DNA of 64,000 nucleotides from Isoetes taiwanensis. Taxonomy: Eukaryota > Streptophyta > Lycopodiopsida > Isoetales > Isoetaceae. Position 1 is the stretch's first letter, and each line of letters opens with the position of its first letter. The translations under genes were made by a program, and so were the position numbers. Location: positions 7,580,373 through 7,644,372 of the forward strand of contig JAJEKV010000040.1 of the NCBI GenBank assembly GCA_021234155.1, read 5' to 3'. Positions 42,740 to 53,879 of the stretch are shown in pieces. Below the pieces are notes generated by a model, which saw only the letters and a program-made list of their open reading frames with translations, made no database searches and was not told the DNA's origin.

Positions 42740-43530
42740 CAAGTGGTGGTGCTTTGCTTAAGAAATAACCTCAAAACCATACTTCCTTAAGAAATAGATG
42801 CTTAAAAACTACGCCACTTCAGAAACCACACTTCAGAAAAAAAATACCTACTTAAAAACTACACCTACTTAAAAAAAGCACATCTCAAAAACCATACTTA
42901 CTTTAAAAATAGCTACCGCACAAACTATACCTAGTTATATAAACCACACCAAAAAAATCATACTTCCTTAAAAATAGCTTCTTAAAAACTACACCTAGTT
43001 ATAAACTACACCACTTTCGTAAAACCATACTTCATTAAAAACAACCACTTAAAAAACTACACCCGCTTATAAAACACACTTCAAAAAAACTATACTTTTT
43101 AAAAAACAACTATTTAAAAACTACACCCACTTATAAATGACACCTCAAAAACAACACCTCGATTAAAAAATCATACCACTTTAGAAAACCATACTTCCTT
43201 AAAAAACAACCACTTAAAAAACTATACCTCCTTATAAAACCACACTTCAAAAAACTATACTTCCATAAAAACAACTAATTAAAAACTACACCTAGTTATA
43301 AAGTACACCAAAAACACCACCACCTTGAAAACAACACCCCCTCAAAAAAATAAGCAACACTTTTTTAAAAAAACGACACCTCAAAAAAACCACACCTTCA
43401 AAAAAAACTATAGCTCCATAAAGAAAACTACACCGCCTCCTTAATAAACCACACCTCCACATAAACACATGTAGATTTTTGGAACAACGACATGTGGTCT
43501 TTTTTATCTTGTTGTTTTAGGTGTGGACCT
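42740..43530 (-). repeat. Right subterminal array of the CACTA element
   Basis: Degenerate units AAAAACTACACC, AAAACCACACTTC and CTTAAAAACAACC fill the region. They are the reverse complement of the left array motifs, placing the two arrays in inverted orientation as expected for a CACTA element. Confidence 0.75.
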
Positions 43531-43550
43531 GCAATGGGGTGGTAGTGTAT

Positions 43551-45356
43551 AGCATGTTATGGAACAAGTGATGTGATTATAAAATTTAAACTTAAATATC
43601 ACGCTGAAGTAATTCTTATAAAAATTGCATGCATAAAATGTATTGCAGGGATCATGCAGGTTTCCAAGATGGGGAGACTCGTGATGCTGAGGACAACATC
43701 AATTCAAGGTGGGAAATTAGACGTGAAAGATAATATACGGTTTGAATACGATATTATATCGGCATTTCCACACGCATATCATCTTGACATGTACTTGGGA
43801 ACCGTGAAGGGTTGCGCCTCTAGGGGCAACCTCAGATGTTGCACATGCCTATAAATATATGCAATTAAACCCCTTTGCCTCATGGCAAAACCTCATATGT
43901 CCTTTTAACCTAAACCTAAAAGGTCATGTAAAAGGAACAAAAGGGAAAAACCTAAACCTTTTCCATTTTCGCATTTCGCTTCCTTTGGGCCATTCCGCCA
44001 AGCCAAGTTGCTTGTTCAGATTGCCGATGCCGCCAAGCTGCCTTTGCACAAATGTATCTTCGAGGATCATCCATCTTCGACCCAAGCAAAGGCATGACGT
44101 GATTCAAGGAGACGATTCAAGGAGCAGGAGCAAGCCGGGATCAAGTAACCAAAGGATTCTCACAGTAATGCCAACTTTTAGTCCGACAATGAGTCGGGAT
44201 AGCATGTTAGATTAGCCTTAGCGCCTTATAGATCCCGAGATCACAAGCCCTAACTAAGGAACCTAACCATGTAATGCCTAGGTAGATAGAGTTAGATATT
44301 ATTCTCAGATTTCAGCTCTTTTGATGATGATGTTCTATTCTATGTGCACCCTCGTATTGGGAAGGGGGTAGAGACCCCCGGAAGCTTCAAGAGTTGATGT
44401 ATCTAGATAGCCTCATTAATTCCCACCAATGCGGCGATGTGCATAAGAGCCCGCCTAGTTGTGTGAGTGGGCGGCTAGACCGGTGGAATAAGGAGGACAT
44501 GTCCCATTGAGATTGATCCCTCCATGTGTAAAGCCTACCAGTGGATTTTAACGGACTAGGCCCGATGCCTTGCCACCAACGGTGGGCAAGGCGGGGCTCG
44601 ACACCTCTTGGGTGATGTGTCACCTTCAATGAGGTTCAAGCAGTGGCCCTCTAGATGGGCGCATGCCTCCTGGAGGGGTGATCCCCTTCCCCGCCTCATC
44701 AAGGCCGGGGAGATGAAACCCAAGAGTAGCCCTTTCTACTATGCACCCGTAGGCTATGGTCCACCCCAAGACTCTTCAACCTATTCCCCGCAAGTATGCA
44801 TGCAGAGGGGCGAATGGAGAGGACTTTCCCGACAACCATATTCCTATGCTAGCCCAATCCACTCTCATGAATTCTATCCGCAATGGCTTCCTCGAGGCCA
44901 AAGCCATCAGTTTATACCTCCTGAGTCCCGAGCCTTGGGTAGGATCTCCTATTCGTGGTGATGTTATTGATGTGTTCACCATGTATGTTATGGTGAGTCA
45001 CCCTTCGAGGTGGCTCTATTTGTATTTGATGTCATGTGCTTATGTTATTTACGCTTCCTCGCAGCTAGACGGCCCCCCGAGGGAAGACAAGATAAATGAC
45101 CCAACCATTCTTCCTCATCAATTCCTTGCCAAGGGATTGGTGTCGTGGACGACCTCTATCGGTTTGGCTGCGGGGGATGAACTCCGCCATCCGATATGAT
45201 GGGAGCATCATAGACGGCGTAGGGGCATCACAACACTTGCCCATCACAAGTGGTTCGAGTCGGGACGAAGGGCCTTTCCATGGTGATTGAGTTGCCATGG
45301 GAGGGAATTTTCAGATTTATATGATAGGGCATCGTATAGGCTCGGGGAGCATCACA
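43551..45356 (+). repeat. LTR, type Y, copy B
   Basis: Homologous to 7342-8877 from AAAGATAATATACGG (43726) onward, through the hairpin at about 43809-43831, the AACCTAAACCTAAAAGGTCA block, ATGATGATGTTCTATTCTAT, and GATGGGAGCATCATAGACGG. It retains an intact TATAAATA. Its right end (GGGAGCATCACA, about 45356) runs directly into a type X LTR rather than into a primer-binding site. The 5' limit is unclear because the CACTA element abuts it. Confidence 0.6.
43809..43857 (+). promoter_or_regulatory. LTR hairpin and TATA box
   Basis: GGTTGCGCCTCTAGGGGCAA then CC forms a stem (GGTTGC.CCT / AGG.GCAACC) 19 bp upstream of TATAAATA (43850-43857). The hairpin is conserved at 7468-7488 in copy A although its TATA has decayed. 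I read it as the LTR promoter. Confidence 0.5.
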
Positions 45357-46577
45357 AGCCCCAATTCAATTTTTGGGCAATTGGAGAAGGAGGAGGAGCC
45401 TATTCAACCAGCAGAGCATGGAGAACCTGAGAGATGTGAGATCTAGCCTTTGATACCAGTTAGTAGGCCTAGTTAGCTTGAGATTTTAGATAGGGATTAA
45501 CCCTTGATTGTTTAGATTGATGATTAATCTTTTATTGATGTTCTATTTGAAGTTATGAATGGATTCATGAATTATGGTAGTTCTTCTCCGTGCACCTTTT
45601 GTGCTTGTGGGATTACGGGGGTAGAGACCTAAAGGCTATGTAGAAGTAGAGATGCTCTTAGCTAGAATCCCTTTAAATCCTAATAAAAATGCAAAATTAT
45701 GCACAAGAGCCCACCGGGCCGCGGAATGCTATGCCAAGAATGAGCCATATAGCGTACAATGGTGAAGTAAAGGTGGAGACTTGTTGAGCGGGTTACCGGG
45801 CTCTTATAGTGTGCTAGGCTTATAGTCGGTCACCGCATGGGGGCTGTAGAGAAGTCCGACACCTCCCGGCTCTGGAGAGGTCGATCTCGAAGGACGCCCC
45901 GGGCCGGATAGGTGCAAAGGAGAGCGACCTATGGAATTTGGGGGTAAGTCGGCACTGATGCATGGATGCTAGTGGTGCCACAATCCTCTAGGCCACCCAT
46001 GGAGTCTCGAAAGGATTCGCTCTCTATCCCGCCTCATTGGACCAGGAGATGCAACCCGAGAAGTCTCATAGGGTGAATCCATGAGATTACATCTCCGGAA
46101 GGCTATATTCACGCCACAACATGTTCCACCTATATGTAAAGTGTGCATGGGGAGGGGTGGATGAAGTGGACTACCCTAGCCATTGTTCTATGTCATCCAA
46201 TGCCGATGTCATGATTCCGCCCTGGCTGCTATCCTGGAGGCCCCACTGGCCGGTTGATCCTCTTGAGTTTGAGCTCGGCTTAGAACCTTCATTTCTGATG
46301 CATTTGTTATGTATTGATAGTATGTGATGTCATCTTGTTGATGGATGAGCCACCCTCCGTGGTGACATATTATTATCTATATTGTTGCTAGGTGCTAATA
46401 TATATATGCTTCCGCTATATAGGATTTCCTATAGAAGGCATGTTTCACTGACACTCTGCCCATCACAAGTGGTCCGAGTTAGATGGAGGGCCTTTCCGTG
46501 GTGATTGAGTTGTCGTGGGAGGGGAATTTCCCATATTTAGACAATGGGAGCATCATATAGGTTCAGAGAGAATTACA
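45357..46577 (+). repeat. LTR, type X, copy B
   Basis: Collinear with 5460-7341 but with a single copy of the 504-bp unit. It keeps the terminal region CCCATCACAAGTGGTCCGAG..GGTGATTGAGTTG..GGGAGCATCATATAGG and ends AATTACA one base before a primer-binding site. A very similar terminal block is present near the end of the adjacent type Y LTR (45239-45300), confirming common ancestry. Confidence 0.6.
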
Positions 46578-46578
46578 A

Positions 46579-46590
46579 TGGTATCAAAGC
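46579..46590 (+). other. tRNA-iMet primer-binding site
   Basis: TGGTATCAAAGC matches the plant retroelement site TGGTATCAGAGC at 11 of 12 positions and lies directly after the LTR 3' end. It shows that an internal retroelement region began here. The following 350 bp carry no gag. Confidence 0.8.
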
Positions 46591-48039
46591 TATAACCTTA
46601 GACCGTGCTTCTCATACGTTAGTTATGGATATTCCCTCTACAGTTTTATTTGTATCAATTTTGAGCGTCCTCTGATCTTGCAAATACAACTCAACAATGG
46701 CCAACTCTTAAACCCAAGGTGACCTTTACCTTCCTGGACATCCTACCCTTTGCGCAAGATTTTAGACCTTTCTCGACATCATACCTGTTGGTCAAGATTT
46801 TAGATCTTTCTCTCTCATTCAAAATTCCACTGTTTTCCCCATCTCGCCCTCTGAAATACGTAAGAAAACCCACGCTTGTGACACTGCCACCTTATACACA
46901 TTATATCTTTTTGTAGAATTAAATGGTGCAAAAATGCATTATATCCTTACTAGGAAAAGTGCCTAGCGGTGCTGGGCTTTTCATCAGGCATAAGATTAAA
47001 AACTAAAAGATGATGCTAGATTTAAGTTGAGAACATATAGAGGCTTCAGTTATAAAATGCAATGTTCATCAATTTTCTACTATGTTTCATGTACGTTAGG
47101 GCGCTGTACATTTAATAATGCAAAAAGGAGCTGCATTCTAGCATTTTGAAAGTGCGCTTTGAAATAAAGAACATTGCAAAACATATAGAGGCATGCCGTG
47201 AGTCTCTAACGACAACCTACATGCTCAATGTTCAGCCTTTATGTGCGCATCAGATTCGAATGGTACAGCTTCAAATACTGAGGTGGAAGCTTTCAATAGT
47301 TTTGTTCACCAAGACTAGCATTGGTGAATCCTGATATAGCATTTTGTCCTCGGAGTCTCCCATATTTTTGTACCACTACTTTTTCTTGCACCAGTCTTCA
47401 GATTCCTAGTTCCGTGGTCTCACACGATTTCTTTCAATCCCCCCATCTTTCAGCCCATTCCTAAAACATCTTCATACCATTCTCATACGATCGCAATCTT
47501 GGAAAGTCTTCAGATCATCTTGTCTCTTCAAAGATATTTAGCAAAGGTAATTGTTTGGTACACCCGGCCGCCTCCAAGGGGAGGAGTCTCGCTTGCTAGC
47601 ATGATGGGCATATGGTGTCTGCTTTTTCTTTACTCTAATTCTCATATAAGAAGAGCTTAAGGACAATTTCCACCTATTTCCACAATTTCACAGAGATGAA
47701 GCCCCCGCATTGGTGTGCCATATAATACTTATCAGATGCGCAAGAGTCTTAAAGAGTAACTTTTTAGATAATTCCAATCCGTGAGCCTACCGTGACATCC
47801 TTCAAAGATACCATATAGTGCCACTTTTCCAATTCGAGATTCTTTTCCTAACACATCTCACCCATTTATAATTTGAGCATATCTTCTAATCCCAAGTATT
47901 TGTAACTATCCAATATGTCAAGTCGGGTTCCCTTGATACATGAAAATCGGTCATAAGCATCACACTCAAATACTCATGATTTTGACTTGTCTAGATTCAC
48001 CGCTATACTTTGTGGTCGCGTAAAAAATATGCAAGATTA
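46591..48039. other. Intergenic / LINE 3' flank, no gene
   Basis: Non-coding. A 20-bp repeat CAAGATTTTAGACCTTTCTC recurs at about 46757 and 46795. The ACTAGG..GTGCC motif lies at 46949. Part of the right half may be the untranslated 3' region of the minus-strand LINE at 48040. Confidence 0.4.
46949..46977 (+). repeat. ACTAGG..GTGCC terminal-like motif
   Basis: ACTAGGAAAAGTGCCTAGCG then GTGCTGGGC. Its counterparts are at 61022 and 61839 (+) and 16245 (-). It lies on the 3' side of a minus-strand LINE, as does the 61839 copy. Confidence 0.4.
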
Positions 48040-49090
48040 TCAAGATGTTCTTGGAGTCCTACCGGTGTCTCACCGTATTGGCGACAACATCATCAAAGAT
48101 ATATAGTAGCACTGTGATTAAGCAATCACGTAGTCTAGCCCCGCAATCCCTCCTCGTCTCTAAGCCAATTTTCCAAAATTGGCCTATGTATATACCAAAC
48201 AAGGTCACGGCTGCAGGGCACCCTTGTCTTTACTCCAATTGTGCTGGCATCGACTCTCCTCATATTTGTTGCAACTTTAGTTATAACCTCCTCATATAGC
48301 CTTGCAATCGCGTTTCTAAGAGAGTCAGAACACCAACTGCTTTCACCAATTCCAAGCCACCTCCTCGGGTACGATCGCAAGCTTTGGAGAAGTCTATGAA
48401 CGCCGTAAGCAATGTTTTTCCCCGCTCTTTTGCTTTTCTATCATTGCCCGCAGCTGTAAGTAAGCATGATCTACATTTATTATGCTATCAAACTCTATTA
48501 ATGCTACTTTTTCATGCCCTTCACCCCATGCACTTAACTTTATTTCCAAAGAGGATCAAGGTATTTTGGAGAGAAGATACTACCGACTATAATAGTCTCG
48601 ATAGTTTCCTCACATCCGCCTTGCCTCGATTTATGAACTCGTATAATTTTCTCGACCTTCCAAGTTTTAGGCAACCACTAATTACCGCTTTCATTGAGAA
48701 GTCCAAGCCAATTGGCATGATCAAAAGCTTTGGAGTAGTTCATAACTGTATAATGTTTTTCTTTTGGCTCTTTTGTTTTTTCTATCATCGTCAAGTAGCA
48801 GGCACATGATCTATTGTATTATGCTATTTTCAAACCCTCCTACCGACACGCTACTCTTTTTCATGTTCTTCAGCCCATGCACTTAACTTTATTTCAAAGA
48901 GATTGCGAGTGTACTGGAGAAGATACTACCAACCATAATAGTCCGAGAGTTTCTCGCATCCGCTCTTGCTTCTGATTTATGAACCGCATAATTTTCGACC
49001 TTCCAAGTTTTAGGTACCCACCATCACGCTTGCTTGAGAAGATGCGAATCACTTCAATAAGTTGTTGTTTATTCCTCATTTTAGCAGCCT
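48040..49090 (-). mobile_element. LINE (non-LTR retrotransposon) reverse transcriptase relic
   Basis: On the minus strand the finger/palm pieces read AFIDFSKACDRTRGGGLELV (around 48400-48340), then NAIARLYEEVITKV. Next comes RQGCPAAVTLFGIYIGQF in one frame (IGVKTRVPC in the neighbouring frame), then VLLYIFDDVV (48083-48115) at the place of the YADDVV active site. This order is that of plant L1-type LINEs. Frame changes and the YADD-to-IFDD change show it is dead. The endonuclease half should lie to the right (49090-50300), but I could not identify it securely. Confidence 0.7.
48381..49045 (+). repeat. 346-bp tandem duplication within the LINE relic
   Basis: Unit 1 starts GCTTTGGAGAAG at 48381 and unit 2 GCTTTGGAGTAG at 48727. 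Both run through AATGTTTTTC..CTCTTTTG, ATGATCTA..ATTATGCTA, TTTTTCATG, CCCATGCACTTAACTTTATT and GAAGATACTACC. The units are diverged by small indels. Confidence 0.8.
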
Positions 49091-51743
49091 GCGGGTTTAG
49101 GCCTTCTAAAATCGATGCTCTATCATTTTTTATACATTTCAGAGTCGCAAGTACATCATTTGTGGTGAAGAGTTCTTCTACTATCTATGGTCTCCATTTA
49201 TCTTGAATTTGCAGAGAAGTACAATGAGCGCACCCATTGTAGCAAATCTTCCGTATCTAGACGTGATTTGGTGGGCTTAAGCGTAGGCACCAAACGTTTT
49301 TGGATGTGTATTCAGCCAATTCCCCAGTTTTATCCGGCTCTCGCTTTTTCTTCGCCGGATTAGTCTTCTAAACCATTTTGCTTAAGACGACATCTTTTGG
49401 GCAGAAAGTACTTGCCCGGGTCAGCATTCCATCCCACCGGGGCCAAGTTAGGGGCGACCTTTGACGTGGTTTGGTGTACCCAAAACCCCTCGTTGCTTCC
49501 CATATGACCTCGTGTGAGAGCTCTCATGAAATATGTCCTATCTCCTCACCCATATCAGTTTTTCAATAGGGCCATCAAGTTCTCTCCGGCGAATCTCTGC
49601 TTATAATCAAGTTTATCTTAGGGACAAAACTCGTCGGGGATCGGGTTCACCATGTGGCTGCCAACAATTCAAATGTACTAACTCGTGTGTCGAGTCTGCT
49701 TAATTTTTCCTTATCTTAAAGCTCTTGACCGTATTTGATTGTGTTTGCAATAAGTAAATAATCTACCGCGGTTTCCATTGGTGTCAAAAGTCAGTGGAAG
49801 TACGTGACTATGGGTACCGCTTGTTCCATTTAGGATCTTTAAACCGCATACAAGACCTAGTTCTGGTGAGATCACCTATGACATTCTTTATTGGATCGAT
49901 GACTGGGTTCTCTTAAACTCTTCTTCTACTAGTTCTCCGCTAACATTATATCACCGCTTCTCTCAAAAAGTTACAATTTTGCATACCTTTTGTCCGTATG
50001 AAGTAAAGTCCCCACCATAATCTCTTCCATGTCTTCTATATTTTGGTGATATCCCGAGTTAGTTCTCGCAGCGGATTCTCTCTCGCTTCAAGTAGGATGG
50101 GAAACAAAAGGACTGTCATGTTAATGCTTCATAGATCTTTTTTGACGCATTTCATGGTTGAATAAAATGCATCCTTTTCATAATACGGCGGGGTTGGGAA
50201 ATATTCATTTCACCATCACCAGTTGCCCCGAGCGCAATCCGACATTTACCATCTGACATAACAAGCCTCATCACTCAAGGGCAAACAGACGCATTGAATT
50301 TTAGAAAAATTATAACTACTACTTACAGCCAAAATTTATCTGATTACTCCAGTTTCGGAATCCTCTCCATGTTTTTATACATTTACAACAATATCAGGTA
50401 GAGCTCAGTGTCTGTCAATCATGAAGCACCACACTTAACAAAAAGATATCAAGTACAATTTAAACAGATAAAATACCACTTCATGCTTATAGAGATGTTT
50501 CTACCTGAGATATGGAACACTCCAAAGCATCAGCCCTCACTGGGTCAGCTCCACCACTGTGTGTACTTGAAGATAAGATTGCACATGCCGGATCGTGAGA
50601 GGGCACACCTAGAGTTCCAAAATATAGGATTCTACGAATTTGTTCTTATATAAACTTATTAGCCCATAGCCTTTGCAAATACCATGTTCAAGGCTTTGCG
50701 TACTTTGGTTGTTGTGTTTACTATAACTAAAGCCTTATATTTAGTTACAAAAGAATAATTTTAAATTATCATAAAAACCAAGTTACAATCCAAATTCTTA
50801 TACTTCCAATCCATTGCTAAAACAAAAGTCATTGGTTTAAGTCTTAACCTTCCAATATCAATAATCTTTTCATAAGATAATAACCAAAATGGGTATAAAG
50901 TCCATCCTATTTTCACTTGCAGTAAGAAATGAACTTTAAGCTTAAAACCTTGCTCAACATACACCGATATTCATGAGATATGAGCCTATAGCTATAGCCA
51001 AACCCCATTTCTCTTCTATTATATAGTGTATGAATCGTGTACAAAATTAAGCAAAGCAAAGCAATGCAATGCAATGCAATCCTTTGTGCATGTCCTCTTT
51101 CCCTCTCTGCATGTCTCCCAAAATCTTTCTGTACATATGGCGCAGGAATCAGGTATTTTCACGTCTTACCGACTGCTTATTGTGTTTAGTGATTTACTTG
51201 ATTATGTTAATCTGAAAAGGGTAACGATGGAAGAATTAATGGGTAAGCAATGAATTTCCTAAGCTTTTCACCCTTCATCTAGTTTGCCAGCACAAAATAA
51301 GTAGAAGGAAAAGAAAACATGCACAAAAAACAGTGCACAAATTGCTGCCAGTATGCCTTCCAAAGCCTTGTGTGTAAATTATGAAGGCATACTTGGCAAA
51401 CGCCAGCATTATAATGCTAGAGTTTCAGATAATTACAAGGCATCACATGCCAAAAGATATTAACTCCTAAACTATCTAAAGTTATGTCAAACCAAGGGAA
51501 GGGAAGGCATACATGCACTTCATTATTGGCCCGTCAAAATTGGCATGTAGGATGACCATTTTCAATTCTTCATGTAAAAAAGCCCTGCAATATTTATTCA
51601 TATTTGAATCTTTTAGCTAGTTGAGATTTTTCAATGTTCAATTGTAAGGAAGCTAAGCAAAAGAACTTAACCATGGGTTTTTCCCTTTATTTTCTAAATA
51701 TTTAGAGGATTTAAGTTAGTTCTATAGATATATAGTTCAAAGC
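49091..51743. other. Intergenic, probable LINE debris on the left
   Basis: No securely recognised gene. A (GCAAT)n microsatellite lies at about 51048-51079. Open frames at 50408-50653 and 50761-50964 are short and featureless. Confidence 0.4.
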
Positions 51744-52692
51744 AAAACAAGACTATGAACAGTTATAGACGAACACATGGAGTTGGTATTGAGTCAAGCA
51801 TAACGTATCTTTGTTCAAGAGCGAACAATCCTAGACCTGGGGGGATTGCAATAGGCACCACTTCTCCACAAGTTTAGAATCATATCTAGAGTACGTGTTC
51901 TAGAAGGCATTGTGCTACCACTAATGTAATGTATTTTTGCAACTCGAGGAAGTGCACAATGCGGTGCACAATGCAACCCAATATTAAATTGATTTGAATT
52001 GAATGTTAAATGCAAGCCACCAAATAGAGGGATCAAAGCTTGAAAACTAGTGGACAATTGGTAAGGACAACAATAATATAATAAAGCCGTGAACATGGGA
52101 ATGAATGCTGATATACAAATCTCAAGGTGCATACCAAAAAACATCTATAATCTAAAAAAAAATTGCTAAAATAATCTATGATGTATAAATGGTAGTTTTT
52201 TTTTTGCTTTTTTTTCTTTCAAACAAGTGTAGAATAAAACAAAACTGTGAACATTTGTAGATAGGCACGAATGAACACATGGACTTGGTGTGAGTCAAGC
52301 ATAGCATGTCTTTGGTCAAAAGCGAACAATCCTAGACCTAGGGGGATTGTATAGCCACCACTTATCCACAAGTTTAGAATCATATTTAGAGTACATGTGC
52401 TAGAAGCATTGTCCTACAAATAAAAATACCTTCCTTCCTTCCTAGAAATAATGTAATGCAGTTTTACAAAATGGGTGCGAGGAAGTGCACAATGCGGTGC
52501 AAAGTGCAACGCAATATTAAATTGAACTGAATTGAATTGAATACGAAACGAAGGCAACCGAAAGAGGAAGCAAAGCTAAATAACTAATGGACAATTAGTA
52601 AGGAGGGAAGCAAAACATAAAAACTAGTGGACAATTGGCAAGGACAACGATAATATAATAAAGCCATGAACATGGGAATGAATGCTGCTATA
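51744..52692 (+). repeat. Two ~0.4-kb tandem units upstream of PR-1
   Basis: Unit 1 (51744-52115) and unit 2 (52236-52692) share AGCGAACAATCCTAGACCT, GGGGGATTG, CCACAAGTTTAGAATCATAT, GAGGAAGTGCACAATGCGGT, CAATATTAAATTGA, CTAGTGGACAATTGG and CATGGGAATGAATGCTG. The period is about 492 bp. Unit 2 has an additional short internal duplication (GGACAATTAGTAAGGA / GGACAATTGGCAAGGA). Confidence 0.85.
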
Positions 52693-53117
52693 GAAAAGAG
52701 GGGCATTGGAGGGGCCAATGGTGGATTTAATAAAAGGCTATGCCGAGAAAGAAATGGCTGTTAGCAGCAGTCCCTCAGGCGGCGCCATGTGCCATGTTCA
52801 GGACTTGTTAGAAAATGGGCTCCAACTGCACACCTTATGTCTTGTGAGTTGGGTTTTTCGTCTCCTTTCATACATTCCATTTGGGTCTTATTACTTCTTT
52901 CACATTCTTGTACCTCATATGCATTTCAATGCACTGTTCAGCTTGGCCCTACTCTATACCAGACTCTGCACACTACATGAAGCCTGCACAGCCTGTTTTG
53001 CCTACTACACCCTTGTGCATCTTGTCAAAAATGAAATAATGACACCTAAAAGGGTCAGGGAAGTCACTTTCAATGCCTCAAAAAGTTAACTCAATGTAGA
53101 GTGAGAAGTAGCTGTAG

Positions 53118-53262
53118 TATTGACTCTTCTATTTATCACTTTATAGTTGGTTTATCACTTTATAGTTGGTCTAGAACTCTGTTTATGTTAATGTAATGGA
53201 ACTGAAGTTTAAGGCATTAAATTTGAGATCTGCAATGAGAATGAGCTCTTGGTGTATATAAA
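53118..53262 (+). promoter_or_regulatory. PR-1 promoter: W-box core, 18-bp direct repeat, TATA box
   Basis: TATATAAA at 53255-53262 lies about 105 bp before the start codon. Upstream, TTATCACTTTATAGTTGG occurs twice in tandem (53133-53150 and 53152-53169), and a TTGAC core (53120-53124), the WRKY-factor target common in defence-gene promoters, lies just ahead. Function is inferred from position. Confidence 0.5.
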
Positions 53263-53366
53263 TGAAGCAGCAGAGGATGAAAGCAACAGGGGTGCCATAG
53301 TCTGATTCCTTTTCTATGCACAAAGATTTAGCATAGAAAGGAGGCTCTGTTTTTTGTGAGGATTAT

Positions 53367-53879
53367 ATGGTGAAGATGGCAATGCCATGGATGATAACAC
53401 TGGTGTCAAGCATAGCAATATTTGCAGCATATGCAGAAGGCAACTACTATGGCTACAACAGTCTAGCAGCACAGTTTCTATATCCTCAGAACCAGGCAAG
53501 AGCAAGAGTAGGTCTGAGGCCCCTCATATGGGATGCAAAACTGGCAGCATATGCACAATGGTGGGCAAATGTGAAGAGAAATTCAGGCAACTGTTATTTG
53601 CAGCATTCAGGGGGGCCATATGGAGAGAATATATTTTGGGGAAGAGGCAAGGCTTGGAGCCCTGTTGAGGCAGCCAATGACTGGGTTAATGAGAGGCACT
53701 GGTATAACTATTGGAGCAATAGCTGTGCCTTTTATGATCAATGTGGCCACTATACTCAGATTGTTTGGAGAAGTACCACCAGAGTTGGATGTGCCAGAGT
53801 TACCTGTTTTGATGGAGATGTTTTCATGATCTGTAGCTATGATCCTCCTGGTAACTACATTGGCCAGCGCCCTTACTGA
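53367..53879 (+). CDS. PR1: Pathogenesis-related protein 1 (secreted CAP-domain protein)
   Basis: A 170-residue single-exon product of normal PR-1 size. Residues 1-24 form a signal peptide (MVKMAMPWMITLVSSIAIFA, cleavage near AYA-EG), sending it to the apoplast. The CAP fold is complete: QNQARARVGLRPLIWDAKLA (about 41-60), then YAQWWANVKRNSGNCYLQHS, GENIFWG, the CAP signature CGHYTQIVWRST (126-137) and the C-terminal CSYDPPGNYIGQRPY. The CAP tetrad is present as His80, Glu87, Glu109 and His128, with six cysteines at 76, 120, 126, 142, 147 and 156 for three disulphides. PR-1 proteins bind sterols and act in defence, and their last 11 residues can be released as the CAPE peptide. Here those are PPGNYIGQRPY, preceded by CSYD rather than the usual CNYx. 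A downstream Met at codon 4 is an alternative start. It is the only intact gene seen. Confidence 0.95.
   Translation: MVKMAMPWMITLVSSIAIFAAYAEGNYYGYNSLAAQFLYPQNQARARVGLRPLIWDAKLAAYAQWWANVKRNSGNCYLQHSGGPYGENIFWGRGKAWSPVEAANDWVNERHWYNYWSNSCAFYDQCGHYTQIVWRSTTRVGCARVTCFDGDVFMICSYDPPGNYIGQRPY

Larger units (their letters stand above)
36177..43547. mobile_element. CACTA (En/Spm-type) DNA transposon, 7371 bp
   Basis: The right end read inward is CACTACCACCCCATTGCAGG then TCCACACC. The left end is CACAACCACCCCAACACCGG then GTCCACATG. They share CAC-A/T-ACCACCCCA and GGTCCACA. A 3-bp direct duplication, TAT, flanks the element (36174-36176 and 43548-43550), the size expected for CACTA transposons. 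The subterminal regions carry degenerate arrays that are inverted with respect to each other, another hallmark of the family. No transposase domain was recognisable inside, so it is non-autonomous or decayed. The left terminal base change (CACTA to CACAA) would also impair mobility. Confidence 0.75.

Noticed and set aside
52706-53089. 127-codon open frame upstream of PR-1
   Set aside because: It starts in the end of the tandem duplication, is rich in hydrophobic and His/Tyr residues typical of random AT-rich reading, and has no promoter or homology signal.
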